From NCBI GenBank assembly GCA_964017145.1, contig OZ024842.1, forward strand, positions 1,488,001 to 1,552,000: a stretch of 64,000 nucleotides of DNA. Direction: 5' to 3'. Below the pieces are notes generated by a model. That model was not told the origin of the DNA. It saw only the letters and a program-made list of their open reading frames with translations, and ran no database searches. A program made the translations under genes and the position numbers. Shown one piece after another: positions 11,308 through 23,719 of this stretch; position 1 is the stretch's first letter; the number at the start of each line of letters is the position of its first letter. The DNA is from Agrocybe praecox (lineage: Eukaryota > Basidiomycota > Agaricomycetes > Agaricales > Agrocybaceae).

Positions 11308-13143
11308 CTATTTCGGCCTGGGCCCGTCCCCGCTGTACCCGGAGTCCCACTGAAACTCAGGAGCAATCATTCGACTGTGATGTCCATTTGCGTCATGCTG
11401 ATCATGCTCAGATGCTTGTATCCTTCGGTCACTCAAATCCTCCTATGCGTATACCGAATAGTCAATTTTAGAGGTGCACAGACGATATGATGCCCTGAAA
11501 CGTGCACTCACAGCACTCAGGTCGTCTCCTGCCTCTGTAGAAGTAAGGAATATCGTTTCTTCAGGTTGCATGTATCCATTTTCTCGTCCAGAGGATAATT
11601 CTTCGTCTTCGTCCGCAATTGGGTTGCCATGAGCGTCCAAAGGAACAGTCGATTCTATCGATTTGCGATATTTGTGGTGTGTGAATAACCCAATGCCTTT
11701 TTGAAACCGGATTAATCAACATAAAGGACACGAACGACATAGAGTAAACTCACCGCAGACAGTGATGGCTACTCCGACCGCATTCAACAATGTGAGCTTG
11801 TCTCCGAAAAACCACGACGATATTATTATTGTCGACACTTCCTTCCCAATGCCAGCTATTGACATAGGCACAACGCCGGCACGCTGAATGATACTATATC
11901 AACCCATTTTTAAGCTCTAGTTTCAGGCAAACATCCGAACAGTGTGCGACGTACTAATATTCGCTCAAAACCATGCAAAAAGCGATGATACCAGGCCCCG
12001 CCAGAAATAACATTGTCCCGATAGTTTTGAGTCCGCCGTCAAAGAAGGGTGTGCGAAAAATAGACGGCCAGTTTTCCAAGGAAACACTGACTATTCCCAG
12101 AGTTATACCCATCGAGGGCGCCAACCAGAAGATTGTCGACGCAGGGTTATCGAAGCCGATCTTCTTACTCTTGAGGAGAACCTGTGTAAGACTCCATCGC
12201 AGACCGCCAAGAGCACTAGCACTAATTACGAGAATCAGGCCTTCCAAGACGAAATGAGCCTCTGTGGCCACCATCAGCACCACCCCAGCAAAAATTAGGG
12301 TGATAACTGCAATTAAGCGCCAAGAAAAGGTCTCGAGGCGGAACAGGAACGCAAACAGCAAGACGAATATTAAGGATGATGATTTACACATGGCTGGGTA
12401 GGATTGGATGAGCTATTTGCCTTTTGATCCATGTGTTGTGAATGACAGGAAGCACGCACTATAGAATGATAAAGTAATAGTTTTGAGTGACAGATTCGAA
12501 AGACCGATGTCCAGGCCGGTGGCTACAGCGGTCGGAACTGCTTTTTTTCTGTTTAATGAAATGATGAATACGACATGTCGGTGAATAGGGATGCTGTGAG
12601 AATACAAACCCATAGTCTTCTCGAGAAGGATTATACGGGGACTTGAAGGTTTTGGGCCACATAGCACGAATAGCAGCGGCCATGCCGAACTGTATGAACA
12701 TGTGGATCGTGGTGACGAACAGGGGTGCTGGGAAGCCTAGGTGGTCGGGGGAGAACATCCACTTGTTGTACACGGACAGGAGAGTCGCAAAGAGAAACCT
12801 GTAGGCGCCAATTGCATCTCATGTTAATTCCTTTCAGTAACCTAAGCGGTTAGATTTCGGGCACTTACCAGGACAGCATAAATAGGGTATTAATGACTGC
12901 ATTCTTCCACCAGAGGCGCTTTTTCTCTTCAACGGATGCTATGTGGAAGCCTTCAATGCGCGAGCTAGATAGTAGCGCTTCGTCATCGTAAGACCGTCTA
13001 GATCTAACCGGTTCAACGAGAGACTGCTCAAAGTCATCGACATGGTTTGTTCGTTCCATGATCCATGGATGAGTGTCAAAGGAAAGAGGTACACGTGGGA
13101 GATTTGGCTCCGGGCGAACGGCCATGGACACGGCCAACGGCAA
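11308..13143 (-). CDS. Nucleotide-sugar/triose-phosphate type transporter, SLC35C2/Ymd8-like
   Basis: A drug/metabolite-superfamily carrier of the TPT branch, closest in pattern to human SLC35C2 and yeast Ymd8, which act in the Golgi or ER. After an acidic cytosolic N-terminus come ten-helix-type segments: WWKNAVINTLFMLSWFLFAT, SVYNKWMFSPDHLGFPAPLF, ATGLDIGLSNLSLKTITLSF, TMCKSSSLIFVLLFAFLFRL, then LRWSLTQVLLKSKKIGFDNP, RAGVVPMSIAGIGKEVSTII and LLNAVGVAITVCG. YNKW, CKSS and GLRWSLTQ are typical of this branch. The last exons encode a hydrophilic tail (HHKYRKSIESTVPLDAHGNP) and end at 11308 if a GTGAGT intron is spliced at about 11506-11440; reading through would end at 11443 instead. The start could also be the ATG at 13125. 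Transported sugar nucleotide unknown. Confidence 0.85.
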
Positions 13144-14364
13144 ATATAATATCTTTGCCCGCCCATGATTTTATTTCTGGGGGGTCTTCCACCTTAATAT
13201 TTTCCCGGAAGTATACATAGCACCCATAGCGCTTGCAAAGAAACGGTTGAAATTAAGGTCGAGACGGCACTACCTTTCATTCTACTTCATTGCGATATAT
13301 TAACAGTGAGCCTTTGCAGGTTACACTATTTGCGTGGTAGCATGGTAGCAATTATTTTATATGAATCTTGAAGCGTTCGTGGCTCCAAATGATACGCGTG
13401 GGTGTGGACCTTTTTGTGTGTGTACCTCTACAGCGTGTCAACAACTTGAGCAGATCGACCGTTCAATCCTCTTTTGTAGGTCACTGGGACTCTCCTTACA
13501 TATTGGTAAATCACCTGTTCCAGTAGCCTCTGGGACAGAGACGTCACGAGAAGTGTATTGAGGCCAGGGGCCCGGATGGATATCAAGTCAGTGACCATAT
13601 AGTTTACATCAAGGTTCGTGTGAGTCATCCAACGTTATAGAAAGTACCTTTTCTGTCTGCAATTTGGACTCTACAGATCTGATTCAAACGTTTACATGAA
13701 CCTGTCGTTATAAAGAGAACCATGACAAACGCGTACACCGGCAATTATAGGACTGCAAATTGAATTTGTAATGTACGTAGGGTACATACAAAACAGCGGT
13801 CCCACAACATGTGTAATGCCCGAGAGAAACTGCGTGACCATCAAGTGTATCATCTACGCACGACTGCGCAGTGGATGATTATCTCAAGCCGAATCAACGA
13901 CCACTAGAAGCCGGTTGGTTTTTACTAAAGAAAGAAAGAGAGCTAATGCTGAGATAAAAGGATGTTATGTTCTTTGTATGTATCTCATGATGTCCGAAAG
14001 GATGCCGATGACGACCAGCAACAATTCGCGACTGGGATAGACCACCTGAATAGAACCGTTGAGCTCCAAAGTCTGAAATTAGACTCGTTAAACCCACACG
14101 TAGTTCCGCCCTTGTTGATCAACATGAACACCTTTCAAAAGTTTAACATCCAGGAACGAGTTGTCGGGATGGGACGTCAGTGTGCGTCAATTCTGAATTT
14201 TGGTGGTGCCTGCATCTTCAAGTTCAAGCGCACACGCCAACGTGTCGTCTACCCAGAGCTATGTTGCTTAGTGTTACAATGTTACGAAACTGCAGTGCTG
14301 TTTTAAGAAAGGACGAGGGGGGTTTGTCTCTCGTCCACGGAATTAGGCACGTAGGATATTGGAC
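13144..14364. other. Intergenic with a possible gene relic
   Basis: No intact gene. On the minus strand at about 14250-13965 one reading frame gives long protein-like stretches (SFLDVKLLKGVHVDQQGRN, later LELNGSIQVVYPSRELLLV) broken by three stops. The opposite strand is open across the same stretch (13962-14306) but has no recognisable motif. It may be a relic. Confidence 0.3.
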
Positions 14365-14910
14365 CTATAATTCTCCGGCTTCGTCTGTGGCGATGGCTTC
14401 AGGGTTAGAGTTACTGGCAGATGGTTCCCGCCTGTGCGGGGAGCGGTAAAACGTGAGACGAGTATTATTAAATGACGCAAAGACTTAAGGAATCTTACCA
14501 GGTGCGCCAGTGATCGAATTGTTTTTGATGCAAATATTCTCTAAGATATTCGTCCTTTTTCATCTGAGATCTAAATTGCGCGTGCTGGAGCAATTCTAAG
14601 TGGTGTAGAGCGTGAGGATAACTTTACGCATTTAGTCAGATTGTATGTGGGACAATGCAAGAGACAATGGATATCCATACTGGATGAACCTCGCATATTC
14701 TTTCTCTTTCCAGTAGAGAAGATATTCAAGAAAATTAATGAAAGCAGGTTGTTCCAGGATGTTCTGTTGAGCCAGAGAATGAAGGTAAAAAGGATTTGCC
14801 AGCGCCTGTACAAATTCGAGTTCCAGTTCGAATCTAGCGCGATTCGCGGCTTTCGGGTCTCCGGTGACGGCCGCCGTTTCAGCTTGTGGATCGGTATCCA
14901 TGTTATACAC
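14365..14910 (-). CDS. MED31: Mediator complex subunit 31 (SOH1)
   Basis: MED31/Soh1 is a small conserved subunit of the middle module of Mediator and bridges activators and RNA polymerase II in the nucleus. The family core is plain: RFELELEFVQALANPFYLHS, LAQQNILEQPAFINFLEYL and YWKEKEYARFI, then, after an intron, YPHALHHLELLQHAQFRSQM and a tail ending HQKQFDHWRTW. A third exon adds about 20 residues and ends at 14365. Start is the ATG at 14910 or, three codons in, at 14901 (MDTDPQAETA). The length of about 130 residues is normal. It is transcribed divergently from the UCH37 gene, about 300 bp away. Confidence 0.93.
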
Positions 14911-15216
14911 GCAAATCCTGTAGCAGAGTGATATGTAAACAATCCCAGGTGCGCTAAGATAGATAGTAGTTTAAGAAAGGGAGAAAATCAACTTGGCCGC
15001 CAAGAAGGACCCTGGTCAAGTCCAGTTCTGGCAAATCATGATGTTCATCTCTGGGCGTTGATTGTTGTTGTTTACTTTTAAACCCCTTTGCAAACACGAC
15101 GTGACACTTTCGGGAGACGCGTCGACCACTTTAATCAGAGTCCAGTCCGACTCCACACAATTTTTTAAAAGTCTTTATTATCATTCATTCTTTTAACGCG
15201 TTGATTACTCGCAAGA
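14911..15216. promoter_or_regulatory. Divergent promoter region between MED31 and UCH37-like genes
   Basis: The 306 bp separate the starts of two divergent housekeeping genes and must serve both. I see no clear TATA box or repeated element. Confidence 0.45.
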
Positions 15217-16436
15217 ATGTCCGTAGAAGACGAACAAAGTGGCTGGCAATTGACCGAATCAGATCCGGGAGTATTCACGTACGTTGTCGCTCCTGGGTAA
15301 TCAGCTTCGGACATTATTGACGTGATTTGACCAAAAGCGAGTTGCTCAAATCTTTGGGTCTACCTCTTATAGTAGATGATCTATATTCTCTAGACTCCGA
15401 CTCACTTGCTGCGCTCCAACCACTCCATGCATTGATTTTTCTTTTTAAATGGATTCCAACTTCGTCTGATTCTTCGACCCAACGAGCTGGAACAGATGAT
15501 TCCGACTTCCCTGGTTTCTTTGCACACCAGGTCGTCAACAACGCCTGTGCAACTCTAGCCGTCTTAAACGCTCTAGGAAACATACCCTCATTGTCACCTA
15601 GCCCCCAACTTACGGAACTACTGCAGTTCACGAATGGAATGGACCCTCAAACGAGAGGTTTAGTGATCACTAGTGCAGACTGGCTTCGGGAGTTGCATAA
15701 CGCGCTTTCTCCACCCAGTGCATTCTCTCTAGATGGACTTGGTTTACCCAGAAAAAGCGAAGACGCATATCACTTCGTTGTTTATCTACCCGTGATGGGA
15801 GCCGTATACGAATTAGACGGGCTGAAACCCCATGCTATCAGGCATGGGGGGTTCGATGAGTCAGGTGAAGGGTGGCTAAAGACCGCAAGGTCTGTGCTTC
15901 CTCTATCTGCAGTTATTGTGACGCTGAATTTGCTGATTATTTCTTTAGGGAAGTCATCGAAGCTCGTATAAACACTTACCCCGTTGGTGCGGTACGTATG
16001 CAGATTCTATCGGACGCATCCCTAACTCATACAAGTATTCACATAGCTCGAGTTTAGCTTGCTTGCTCTGCGGGATGATCCTCTCCCGTCGCTACAAACG
16101 CAGTTAATACATTACCAATCTTCCGGGAACACCACGGCGGCAAATGAACTCATGGCAAAAATTACTAACGAAAATGCTAAACGAGAGCGGTGGGCAGTAA
16201 GTGTTGTAGTCTCATATTCCGACGTGTACGCAACTCGCGTTCTGATACTGGACTTTTCTTTTTGCAAGTTCGAAAATAGCTTACGTCGGCATAATCATGT
16301 TGGCCTTGTCCAAGCTCTGCTATTAGCTCTCGCTAAAGCAGGCAAGTTATCTTCTGCAACCGAAGCCGCTAAGAAGACGATGCAGAACCGGATAGAACAG
16401 CGGAAGGCTAGAGGAGAAGACATGGATGAAGACTGA
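15217..16436 (+). CDS. Ubiquitin C-terminal hydrolase, UCH37/UCHL5 type
   Basis: A cysteine protease of the UCH (C12) family, UCHL5 branch, that trims ubiquitin from chains, usually at the proteasome. From 15217 it starts MSVEDEQSGWQLTESDPGVF; splicing 15279-15337 gives FTELLKSLGLPLIVDDLYSL. Catalytic residues are visible: Cys in HQVVNNACATLAVLNALGN, His in SEDAYHFVVYLP, and Asp in VYELDGLKPHAI. A C-terminal region follows (FSLLALRDDPL, LMAKITNENAKRERWA, then RRHNHVGLVQALLLAL), matching the UCH37-like domain with its RxHN motif. The protein ends in an acidic tail (RGEDMDED). Length about 320 residues, as expected. Four or five introns of about 55-75 nt. Confidence 0.92.
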
Positions 16437-17252
16437 TGATTTAAACAAATTTATCCGAAACCGTTCCTCTCCTCCTCGGGTTTCGCGAGGTAATGTTCAA
16501 CGGCTGCTAGACTTTTTTTATTTTGTGCAGTTGATCTCCGGAATTGATATATATATATATTGATCATATTCATGCGTTATTTGAATGGCCTGAAGAAGGA
16601 TGGTTTCACAGTTACAAAACAAGCGCTAGCTGTGCATAGCCGGGCGCAGATGTCCTTAACATCTATTGGTAATGCTGCTTTGCAAGAATATTAAGCAAAT
16701 AGTCATCACCAAGCTGTAAGCAGGCACTCGCACATTTTATACCGACGCGTATGCGATTGATATATTTCACGTTGGTTTCTATGTATGAGGTCTGCGACAA
16801 CCAACACATTTTACCTCGACATCAACCCCCCTTTCTAATTCCTATGGCCCCGCACATAATTAAAATGCGAAACGCCCAGCAACGGGGGAACATTTTCCGA
16901 ACAGTTCCAAGATTCACACGACTATTTACTGGTAGACGGGGGGCGTCTCCGAGGAAGAGAAGAGCGAAGGACAAATTGGTACTCAAATAGATTTTCTCCA
17001 CTCACCATTCCATTCTGCCTAGACCTATTTGCTAATGTTCGATGATGGGATACATCACTGGCTTACGGAATGTGTACGACGTTGACTCTCTGGCGATGGG
17101 AATTTCATCTATTTTACCAAGTCCTACCCGCCCGGTCACGGGTAGCTGGCGCAATCGGTCTCTCACCATGCGCCTTCGCACGGAAATCATGCAGAATCAT
17201 ATTGACTGTATACCTGTCTTGCTGAAAAGTGGTATTCTTCATTCCTCATAAC
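16437..17252. other. Intergenic
   Basis: Contains a short (AT)n run at about 16548-16560. A plus-strand frame at 16751-16990 is basic but has no family feature. Nothing else is seen apart from the presumed promoter of the next gene. Confidence 0.4.
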
Positions 17253-18262
17253 ATGTCTGTCATTGCGGTGATTGCAGCAGGGGCCATGGGTGCAAACGTT
17301 GGGAGGAAGTTTGTCGAAGCGGGTTTCACGGTTCTCACGAATCTGGAAGGTCGTTCAGAGGCAACACGCAAACGAGCAGCAGAAGCTGGATTAACCGACG
17401 CCCCTTGGCCAGATATCATCCAGCGTTCGGAGATCATTCTGAGCATCATACCTCCCCGAGACGCCGTGTCTTTTGCAGAGCACTTGCTGAAGGAATTCAA
17501 CACGACGAAGAGACCCGATAGCAAGGAACCACTCATTTTTGCAGATTGCAATGCCGTTAACGTGGTCACGATCAAGAGTATCGCAGATATCTTCGCCGGT
17601 ACACCCATTAAATTCATCGATGCTTGTATAATAGGAGGACCACCGACTGGTACTTACGTCCCCATTTTTTATGGGTGTGCGAATTCTCGAGACGCTTCCT
17701 CGCTCAAGAAATTCGAGAGCGCTGTTCGGGAATCGGGTATCAGAGTCAAGGTTTTAGACAGTGAGAGGGCAGGGATAAGCGATGCCAGCGCGTTGAAGAT
17801 GTCGTACGCGGTAAGTTTTCGTGTTGTTTGTACCGAGAACTCGACGGTCTTATGTACGCGTGGTTTTTAGGGCATTTCCAAGGGACTAACTGGGTTGTTT
17901 ACCACTATAATTTTGGGTAAGAGAGTCCTCGAAGGATCTTGCACGCTCTGGTTGACTCTTATGCAGCTGCGCATGCCAACTCGCCTGCAACAAGCGCCGC
18001 ACTTTTGGAGGAATTAGGTGACTCGCAGCCAGATCTTCTGTCGCGGATCACACGGGTTGTTCCAGCAATGATTCCGAAAGCTTATAGGTGGGTTGGCGAG
18101 ATGGAAGAGATTGCAGGGTTTGTTGGAGAAGGGTCTGGAGACATTTACCATGGAGTATCAAAGACGTATGCGAGAATTGAAAAGTCCATAGCGGAGAAGA
18201 ACGACGATGTGGAGATACTGGAGGGCTTTGTTGAGGCAGCTAAGAAGAGAAAGGGAGATTAG
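17253..18262 (+). CDS. 6-phosphogluconate dehydrogenase-like NAD(P)-binding protein with DUF1932-type C-terminus
   Basis: A beta-hydroxyacid dehydrogenase relative, with a Rossmann N-terminus and an all-helical C-terminal domain. The start at 17253 gives SVIAVIAAGAMGANVGRKF, the nucleotide-binding glycine loop being AAGAMG rather than the usual GxGxxG. Further features are SEIILSIIPPRDAVSFAEHL, FADCNAVNVVTIKSIADIF, FIDACIIGGPPTG, and an ALKMSYAGISKGLTGLF stretch spliced over introns 17811-17870 and 17917-17966. The lysine there occupies the position of the catalytic Lys in this superfamily. The tail (RWVGEMEEIAGFVGEGSGD) resembles DUF1932. Substrate unknown. The protein has about 297 residues, and a TAATC microsatellite follows the stop. 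Confidence 0.85.
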
Positions 18263-18270
18263 ATAGTAGA

Positions 18271-18291
18271 GTAATCTAATCTAATCTAATA
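18271..18291. repeat. TAATC pentanucleotide microsatellite
   Basis: About four tandem copies of a TAATC-like unit just past the stop of the upstream gene. Likely within its 3' end. Confidence 0.6.
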
Positions 18292-18429
18292 ATGATCAGT
18301 GGCGACAACGGGCGTGTTTTGGGCCCTGTTGCATTGCTTCTCGTAATTCACAATGTTCCCGCCTTCGTCTCCCCTTCATTTCTCTGATACTCTCTTTTCC
18401 TCTTTTTTCTTCTAGTGATACCGAGCACA

Positions 18430-21400
18430 ATGTCTGCAGTTCCTCAAATTTTGACTTCCTCCTCTCAAACACCACCGTCTCCGTCCCCATCACACACAGT
18501 CAATCAGCAGGTCATCTCCAAAGAGACTTCGACATCGTCCGACAAAAGCAAGTCTGGGAATCTCAAGCAAGTCTCGCGGCAGTCTACTTTAGATTCCTCG
18601 ACGCGCAGCAGCCCCGATGCAGATGACGCGACATGGGGCTCTAATTTCTGGGTGACCCTTGTCGATCCTCAGGTACATGCTTTTTTTCTGCTTTTTTCAA
18701 ATTACGTTACCGTTAACCGGCCACATGCCCAACTCTAACAACAGTCACAGACATCCTTTTATGCCTGTCCTGCGACTGGTCAGGTCAGTTGGGAACCCCC
18801 CGTTGGAACGTTTGTGTATGTGGCATGTCCGTTTGGCCTTCCGTTCAATTCTGACGTTCCAGAAACAGTTTACCCCCAAGCGAAGATGGAGAATGGTGGG
18901 AATTAAGCGACGAATCGCGGGGAGGATTACCCTACTATTATCAGACGAAAACTGGGGAGACAGTATGGGAGCGTCCTGGAGGTTTTGTCATTCCGTTGGG
19001 CATTCTGCAGGTAAGTTGCCTCACCCTTTGACATCGTCGATTGACTGCATGCTGCTCAGAACACTGCCGCTGGACGACGTCTATCTCAAACCACCTTTGA
19101 CCATTTCTCTAAATTGATACCCCTATCTAACAATAAGAAGGTACGCTCTCTGGCACCTCCAAAGTCCACTAATACTCATTCAAGTGTCAGGACCCATCTA
19201 AGGAAAACTCACATTTAACCCCTCGACCCAACGGAATCCTCAAACCAGCTTTACGAAGATCCGTATCGGGTGAACATTCTTCAACTAATTACACCTCTCC
19301 GAAGAGACACAATGTTATCAGCGTACAACTATCCCCTATACCAGGCTCGCCCAATGCTACAGATGGATCAGCTCCACCTTCAATTGCTTCCAAGATCTCC
19401 CTAACTTCTAATAAAAACGACACTGGTGGACGCTTATTAGTACCCAAAGAAAATGATTCCCCCACGCGTCGGTCAGAAAATGGAACTCAACCAACCCGTT
19501 CTGCAGAGTCCCCGACGCGTTCAAAGACAAGACAGTCATATACCCCGCATCGTCCTCCGCCACCTCAAAGTCTAGACGCAGCTCTCGAAAAGCTATCTAC
19601 ATCCCCTAGCAGGATCACAATACAAACTTCCAGTCATGATGACGATTTCTCTAATGGCAGCACCTCTCATGCTTACAAGTCGTCGGACGAAATGCCACCA
19701 TCGCCTTCGAGAAGGAGTCTAAGGGATATCCCACCTTCTCCTTCACGTCCTATACCCGAAGCACCCAAATACCAAGCTACCGTTGGAGGAAGGGCAATTA
19801 GCGCACCCATATTTAACCAGGGTACGTTGTGAACATACTCGGTGGAGTGATTATTTTAATTGTTCTGCATTTGTTTTCTGTTAGGCGCAACACTACAAAT
19901 GAGCCCCGTGAAAAACAGAAATAATGGACGAGCTATCTCAGTTGGACCACCGCCACCTAAAATGATACCAGGAGCATCGATGGCAACGTTACAGTCAGGG
20001 TGAGCTTTACTGCTCGAAGGATATCCATTGCACGCTCATTTCTTTTCAGCACATTTCCTATCCTACCTACAGCTCTCGCGCAAGATATACAACATTTCTC
20101 GGAATCAGATTATGCTAAACAGTACTTTTCAACCCACCGAACAGGTTTTATTTTCAGACGAAGAGTACCAGTGGCTCAGCTCATGACCTGGCAAAAGGTG
20201 AATCAAGAATCATTGCTTGCTTCCTTCTTGCATATTTACCATCTATCTCGTGCGATCAGTATCCTCTTGCGTCGCCACTACTCGTCCTTAATCGAGCATT
20301 ACAAAAAGATGCCGTCAAGGTCTTCAAGGTTATCCAGCACATCATGGGAGACCGCGAACGCGAGAAGGCAGTCAATGTCCGCCTTCAGCCCGATACTCAT
20401 GTATCGTTGGTCAATTCCGTCAATGCGTCGACGATCTCTCTCCCTGCCACGGCCGTTAATATCCTCGAAGAGGAAAGGTGGCTCATTGGCGAAGGCCTGA
20501 AGCACGGTGAACTGCGAGATGAGATATATTGTCAACTGATGAAGCAGCTAACAGGGAACCCTGGAAAGTATGTGGCGCAGTTGTCGGTCTATTCTCTTTT
20601 CTTTCCTGTCTCTGATTACTTCTACTCTGCTTCTTTGATTAGGGAGAGCATATTCAAGGGATGGCAACTTTTCTGTGTCCTCCTAATCTCCTTTCCACCT
20701 TCAAAGAACTTTGAAACATACCTGCAGGCTTTCATTCACAATAACACGACCCAACAAGAGGGAAGAGTGGACATCATAGCCAAACATTGTTTGCGGCGTC
20801 TGGCTGCCATCTCGAAGAAAGGACCCAGAGGTAAACCGCCCTCAATAGCTGAAATTGAAACGGCATCAGTGAGTGCCCTGTGGTATTTTCATTTGTAATG
20901 AATCTGCTGAACACTGCATACTTCGCACAGGATGCAGCTTTTAATCCCTCGACTTTCGGAGAATCACTGGATGCTATTATCAGATTGCAGGAGCGGAACT
21001 ACCCTCATCAAAAGATACCTATCGTCCTTCCTTTCCTGGCTGATGGCATTCTTGCATTGGGAGGCATGAAAGCAGAAGGTATCTTCCGCGTTCCAGGCGA
21101 TAACGACTCGGTGTCACGCCTCAGGCTCCGCATTGACCGTGGCTATTATACACTTGATGGCGTTGACGATCCCCACGTTCTGGCGTCTCTCCTCAAACTG
21201 TGGCTTCGCGAGCTATGCGACCCCCTCGTCCCAGAAGAGCTCTACGACGAGTGCGTGGAACACGCGAAGATTCCGGATGCTTGCATACAGATCGTCGAGC
21301 GCTTGCCTACCATCAACCGCCGCGTCGTCCTGTTTGTTATCAATTTCTTACAACTATTCTTGGAAGAGCGTGTTCAGGGTGTTACCAAGATGACCCCTGC

Positions 21401-21713
21401 TAATTTGGCCCTCGTCATGGCACCAAATCTGCTGCGATGTAATTCCGACTCTATGTCTGTCGTTTTCACCAATGCACAGTACGTCGTTTCAAACTTTTTC
21501 TGACATCATGTCATTTTATTTTGATTATGATCATGTGCTGCGCCTGCTCACTCTGCCTTTAGATATGAGCAAATCTTTGTCTACAATTTATTGCTGCATC
21601 TCCGATGTGACGACTTGGACCCTGATTACAAGCCTGTGCACGGTCTGGGCGCTGTAGCGAACGTCCCAGCACCAAAGAAACCAAGGAACCGATCTCGACG
21701 TCGTGAACAATAA
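18430..21713 (+). CDS. WW-MyTH4-RhoGAP protein (ARHGAP39/Vilse-like)
   Basis: A Rho GTPase-activating protein that probably switches off a Rho or Cdc42-type GTPase at sites of actin growth. Start at 18430 (MSAVPQILTSSSQ). Two WW-type modules are spliced together in the N-terminal third: TSFYACPATGQVSWEPPVGT and EWWELSDESRGGLPYYYQTK followed by TGETVWERP. A long Ser/Pro-rich linker follows, then a MyTH4 domain (VFKVIQHIMGDRER.., LKHGELRDEIYCQLMKQLTG, GWQLFCVLLISFPPSKNFE). The C-terminal RhoGAP domain has AEGIFRVPGDNDSVSRL with the arginine-finger position, LASLLKLWLRELCDPLVPEE and MTPANLALVMAPNLLRC. It ends in a basic tail (KKPRNRSRRREQ). The domain order equals that of animal ARHGAP39. A Rho2-like GTPase gene lies about 18 kb away, but nothing ties the two together. 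Confidence 0.88.
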
Positions 21714-21925
21714 TCCGGCACTCCGCCCCCCAAATGACAGCGATCCTTTTTTGTGTCTTGTTTTGTTTTTCTTGAATAGTAATAATGTAGGAATCAGGAT
21801 TGAATGAATGAAATGAAATGAAGGGGGGTCTTGATATATAATTTCATTAATATTATTCTAGTATATTATACCCACCCGCATCCATATTATTCCTACTACC
21901 CCGGTACAAGTTAGTTGTTGTTTAG

Positions 21926-23386
21926 TTATCTTCGGATGAAAATGTTGTCCTCGTTGTCTTTGTAACCTTTTGTATCCCATTCCGACCGTGAGTGTGCAGA
22001 TCTTGGTCGGTCGCTTTTGTCTTCCTCGCGTCCAAACTCGTTCAGTGCCTCGAACGACCAGTCATTTAATGTATCTTCAACGTCAATTTTGCTCTTTTCA
22101 GATTTCCACTCGTGGAAGCTTCTCCTATTGTTGAAGCGTCGTTGATTCACCGGCGCGATAATTTCTTCAATCTTGGTCATAATAGTCCAATTCTTCTCGT
22201 TGTATGCCTCCGGTATATCGGGTAGAATTTCTGCATTTCCGAGGTCCCGCCGTATTTGTTCGACCAGTTTATGCGTCGTCTCGTTGATTGGGACACCATT
22301 CAGGTGCATCTCTTCGATAGCAGTAAGCACTCCCTCAAGGTCTCCGAATGCAGACCAACGGGTTTCTATGAGCTCGTTGTAGGCACCAGTTGAGCAGCCA
22401 AAGACGTATGAGATGGTAGAGAGATTTTGGGCGTGCTTGAAAATGGAAATGGCCAAGTTAGGATCGCAGAACTGAACACGAAATGTTCGCATCAGGTGAG
22501 CAATCATATAGGGATATGCAGAAGATTGGAGGTATGGGAGTTCGACCTCAATTCCCTTAGCCTGGCCCTCCACTATCGCCTTCTTCGCCTCCTCCTCGAA
22601 CTTGCGTGATTCGTCAAACACCTCTCGCTGAGCCCACTCCAATAATTCCTTATCATTCGAACAAGCACTCATTTGCTCTTTCTTCTTGTCCAGGAGTTCA
22701 TTTGATGGCCTATACTTTTTTGCGTGTCGGGAGTACCGTAATAACTGGCTGAAAAGGTCGCTCACTTTTCCCCGGTCAATACCCCGTTCTGAGCCTGGGC
22801 CGCTTGAGTCTGAGGGCGCACTGGGGTATGACGTCGCATTTAGGTCCTTCCCTGCAGACGACTGCTCCCTCGATGCCCACACCACGTCCATCATGTCGGA
22901 GAGGACTTTCGCCTCGCGTTCGGTCATTGTCGTTCGTCTCGGACCACGACCGCGTCGCGATTTTTGTGGTACAAGTTCAAGTTCTGCGGCTGCGGGTCTC
23001 GGTGGTTCGCTTTCACGCTTGCGCACTGGGAGCGGTCCCGTGTCTTTGAAAACGTCGTCCCAGGAGCCTTCTGATGACCATAGTGAGTCAGACTGAGTAC
23101 GACCAGGTTTTCTATACCAAAATATCAGAAATTCCGTTGATTTTGTGGCGAGGCTGCAGCATACGTATAGGCACTTCCAACGGTTATGGTTGTTGATAAA
23201 CACCGTGAAGACGATGCAAACGATGTGGTCGGCCTCCGTCGCGACGTCCTTGAAATCGTTTTTATTGGTAAAGCACCGTGAAGTGCTGGCTTCTAGTTAA
23301 TTAAATATATCCTACTGAATGACAGTAATACGCTCACAGCTGGATGACGCTCTGAATTGCGCTGATATCTGGCAGCGTGAAAGCAT
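21926..23386 (-). CDS. Mtf2-like mitochondrial protein
   Basis: Most of the protein is one open exon (about 23110-21926). The conserved part reads LPYLQSSAYPYMIAHLMRTF, FCDPNLAISIFKHAQNLS, SYVFGCSTGAYNELIETRWS and TAIEEMHLNGVPIN, which I take to be the Mtf2-like C-terminal domain found in fungal mitochondrial proteins linked to transcription or RNA handling. Two 5' exons can be placed upstream: from the ATG at 23386 (MLSRCQISAQFRASSS), a typical presequence rich in Arg and Ser, joined via a GTGAGC intron and then a GT..AG intron ending at the KPGRTQSDSLW exon. The middle is highly charged, with SRRGRGPRR. It is convergent with the RhoGAP gene, about 210 bp apart. Family assignment is from memory of the motif pattern, so it is moderate. 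Confidence 0.65.
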
Positions 23387-23719
23387 CCTAATGATCAAGT
23401 AGGAAAGGAAACGACGGAGAGATAAAGAGTGTGTAATTTGCCCGGAATCAAAAGTACGAGCGCGACGACCAAATTGGAAAATGTATTTATTTCGATCGCT
23501 TACATAATATGACTTTCCAAAAGCCTGCTTAGTAAACCATCTTCCAGAAGGTGCCTTAGTAAGAAAGCTTTTTAGGGGCTACCATTGGGCTACCAAGCGC
23601 TCGTGCAAAAAATGGTTCAGAGTCCTCACTTCCAATTTTCAGATATACATACAGAGGTCATGCTTGTGCGCAATAAGTCTCCACCAATAAGATATTATAG
23701 CCTACCATAATTACAATTT
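23387..23719. other. Intergenic
   Basis: Contains the 5' flank of the Mtf2-like gene and the 3' flank of the chitinase gene. No other feature is seen. Confidence 0.4.

Noticed and set aside
22173..23096. Plus-strand frames inside the Mtf2-like gene
   Set aside because: Antisense shadows of a long conserved exon on the other strand.
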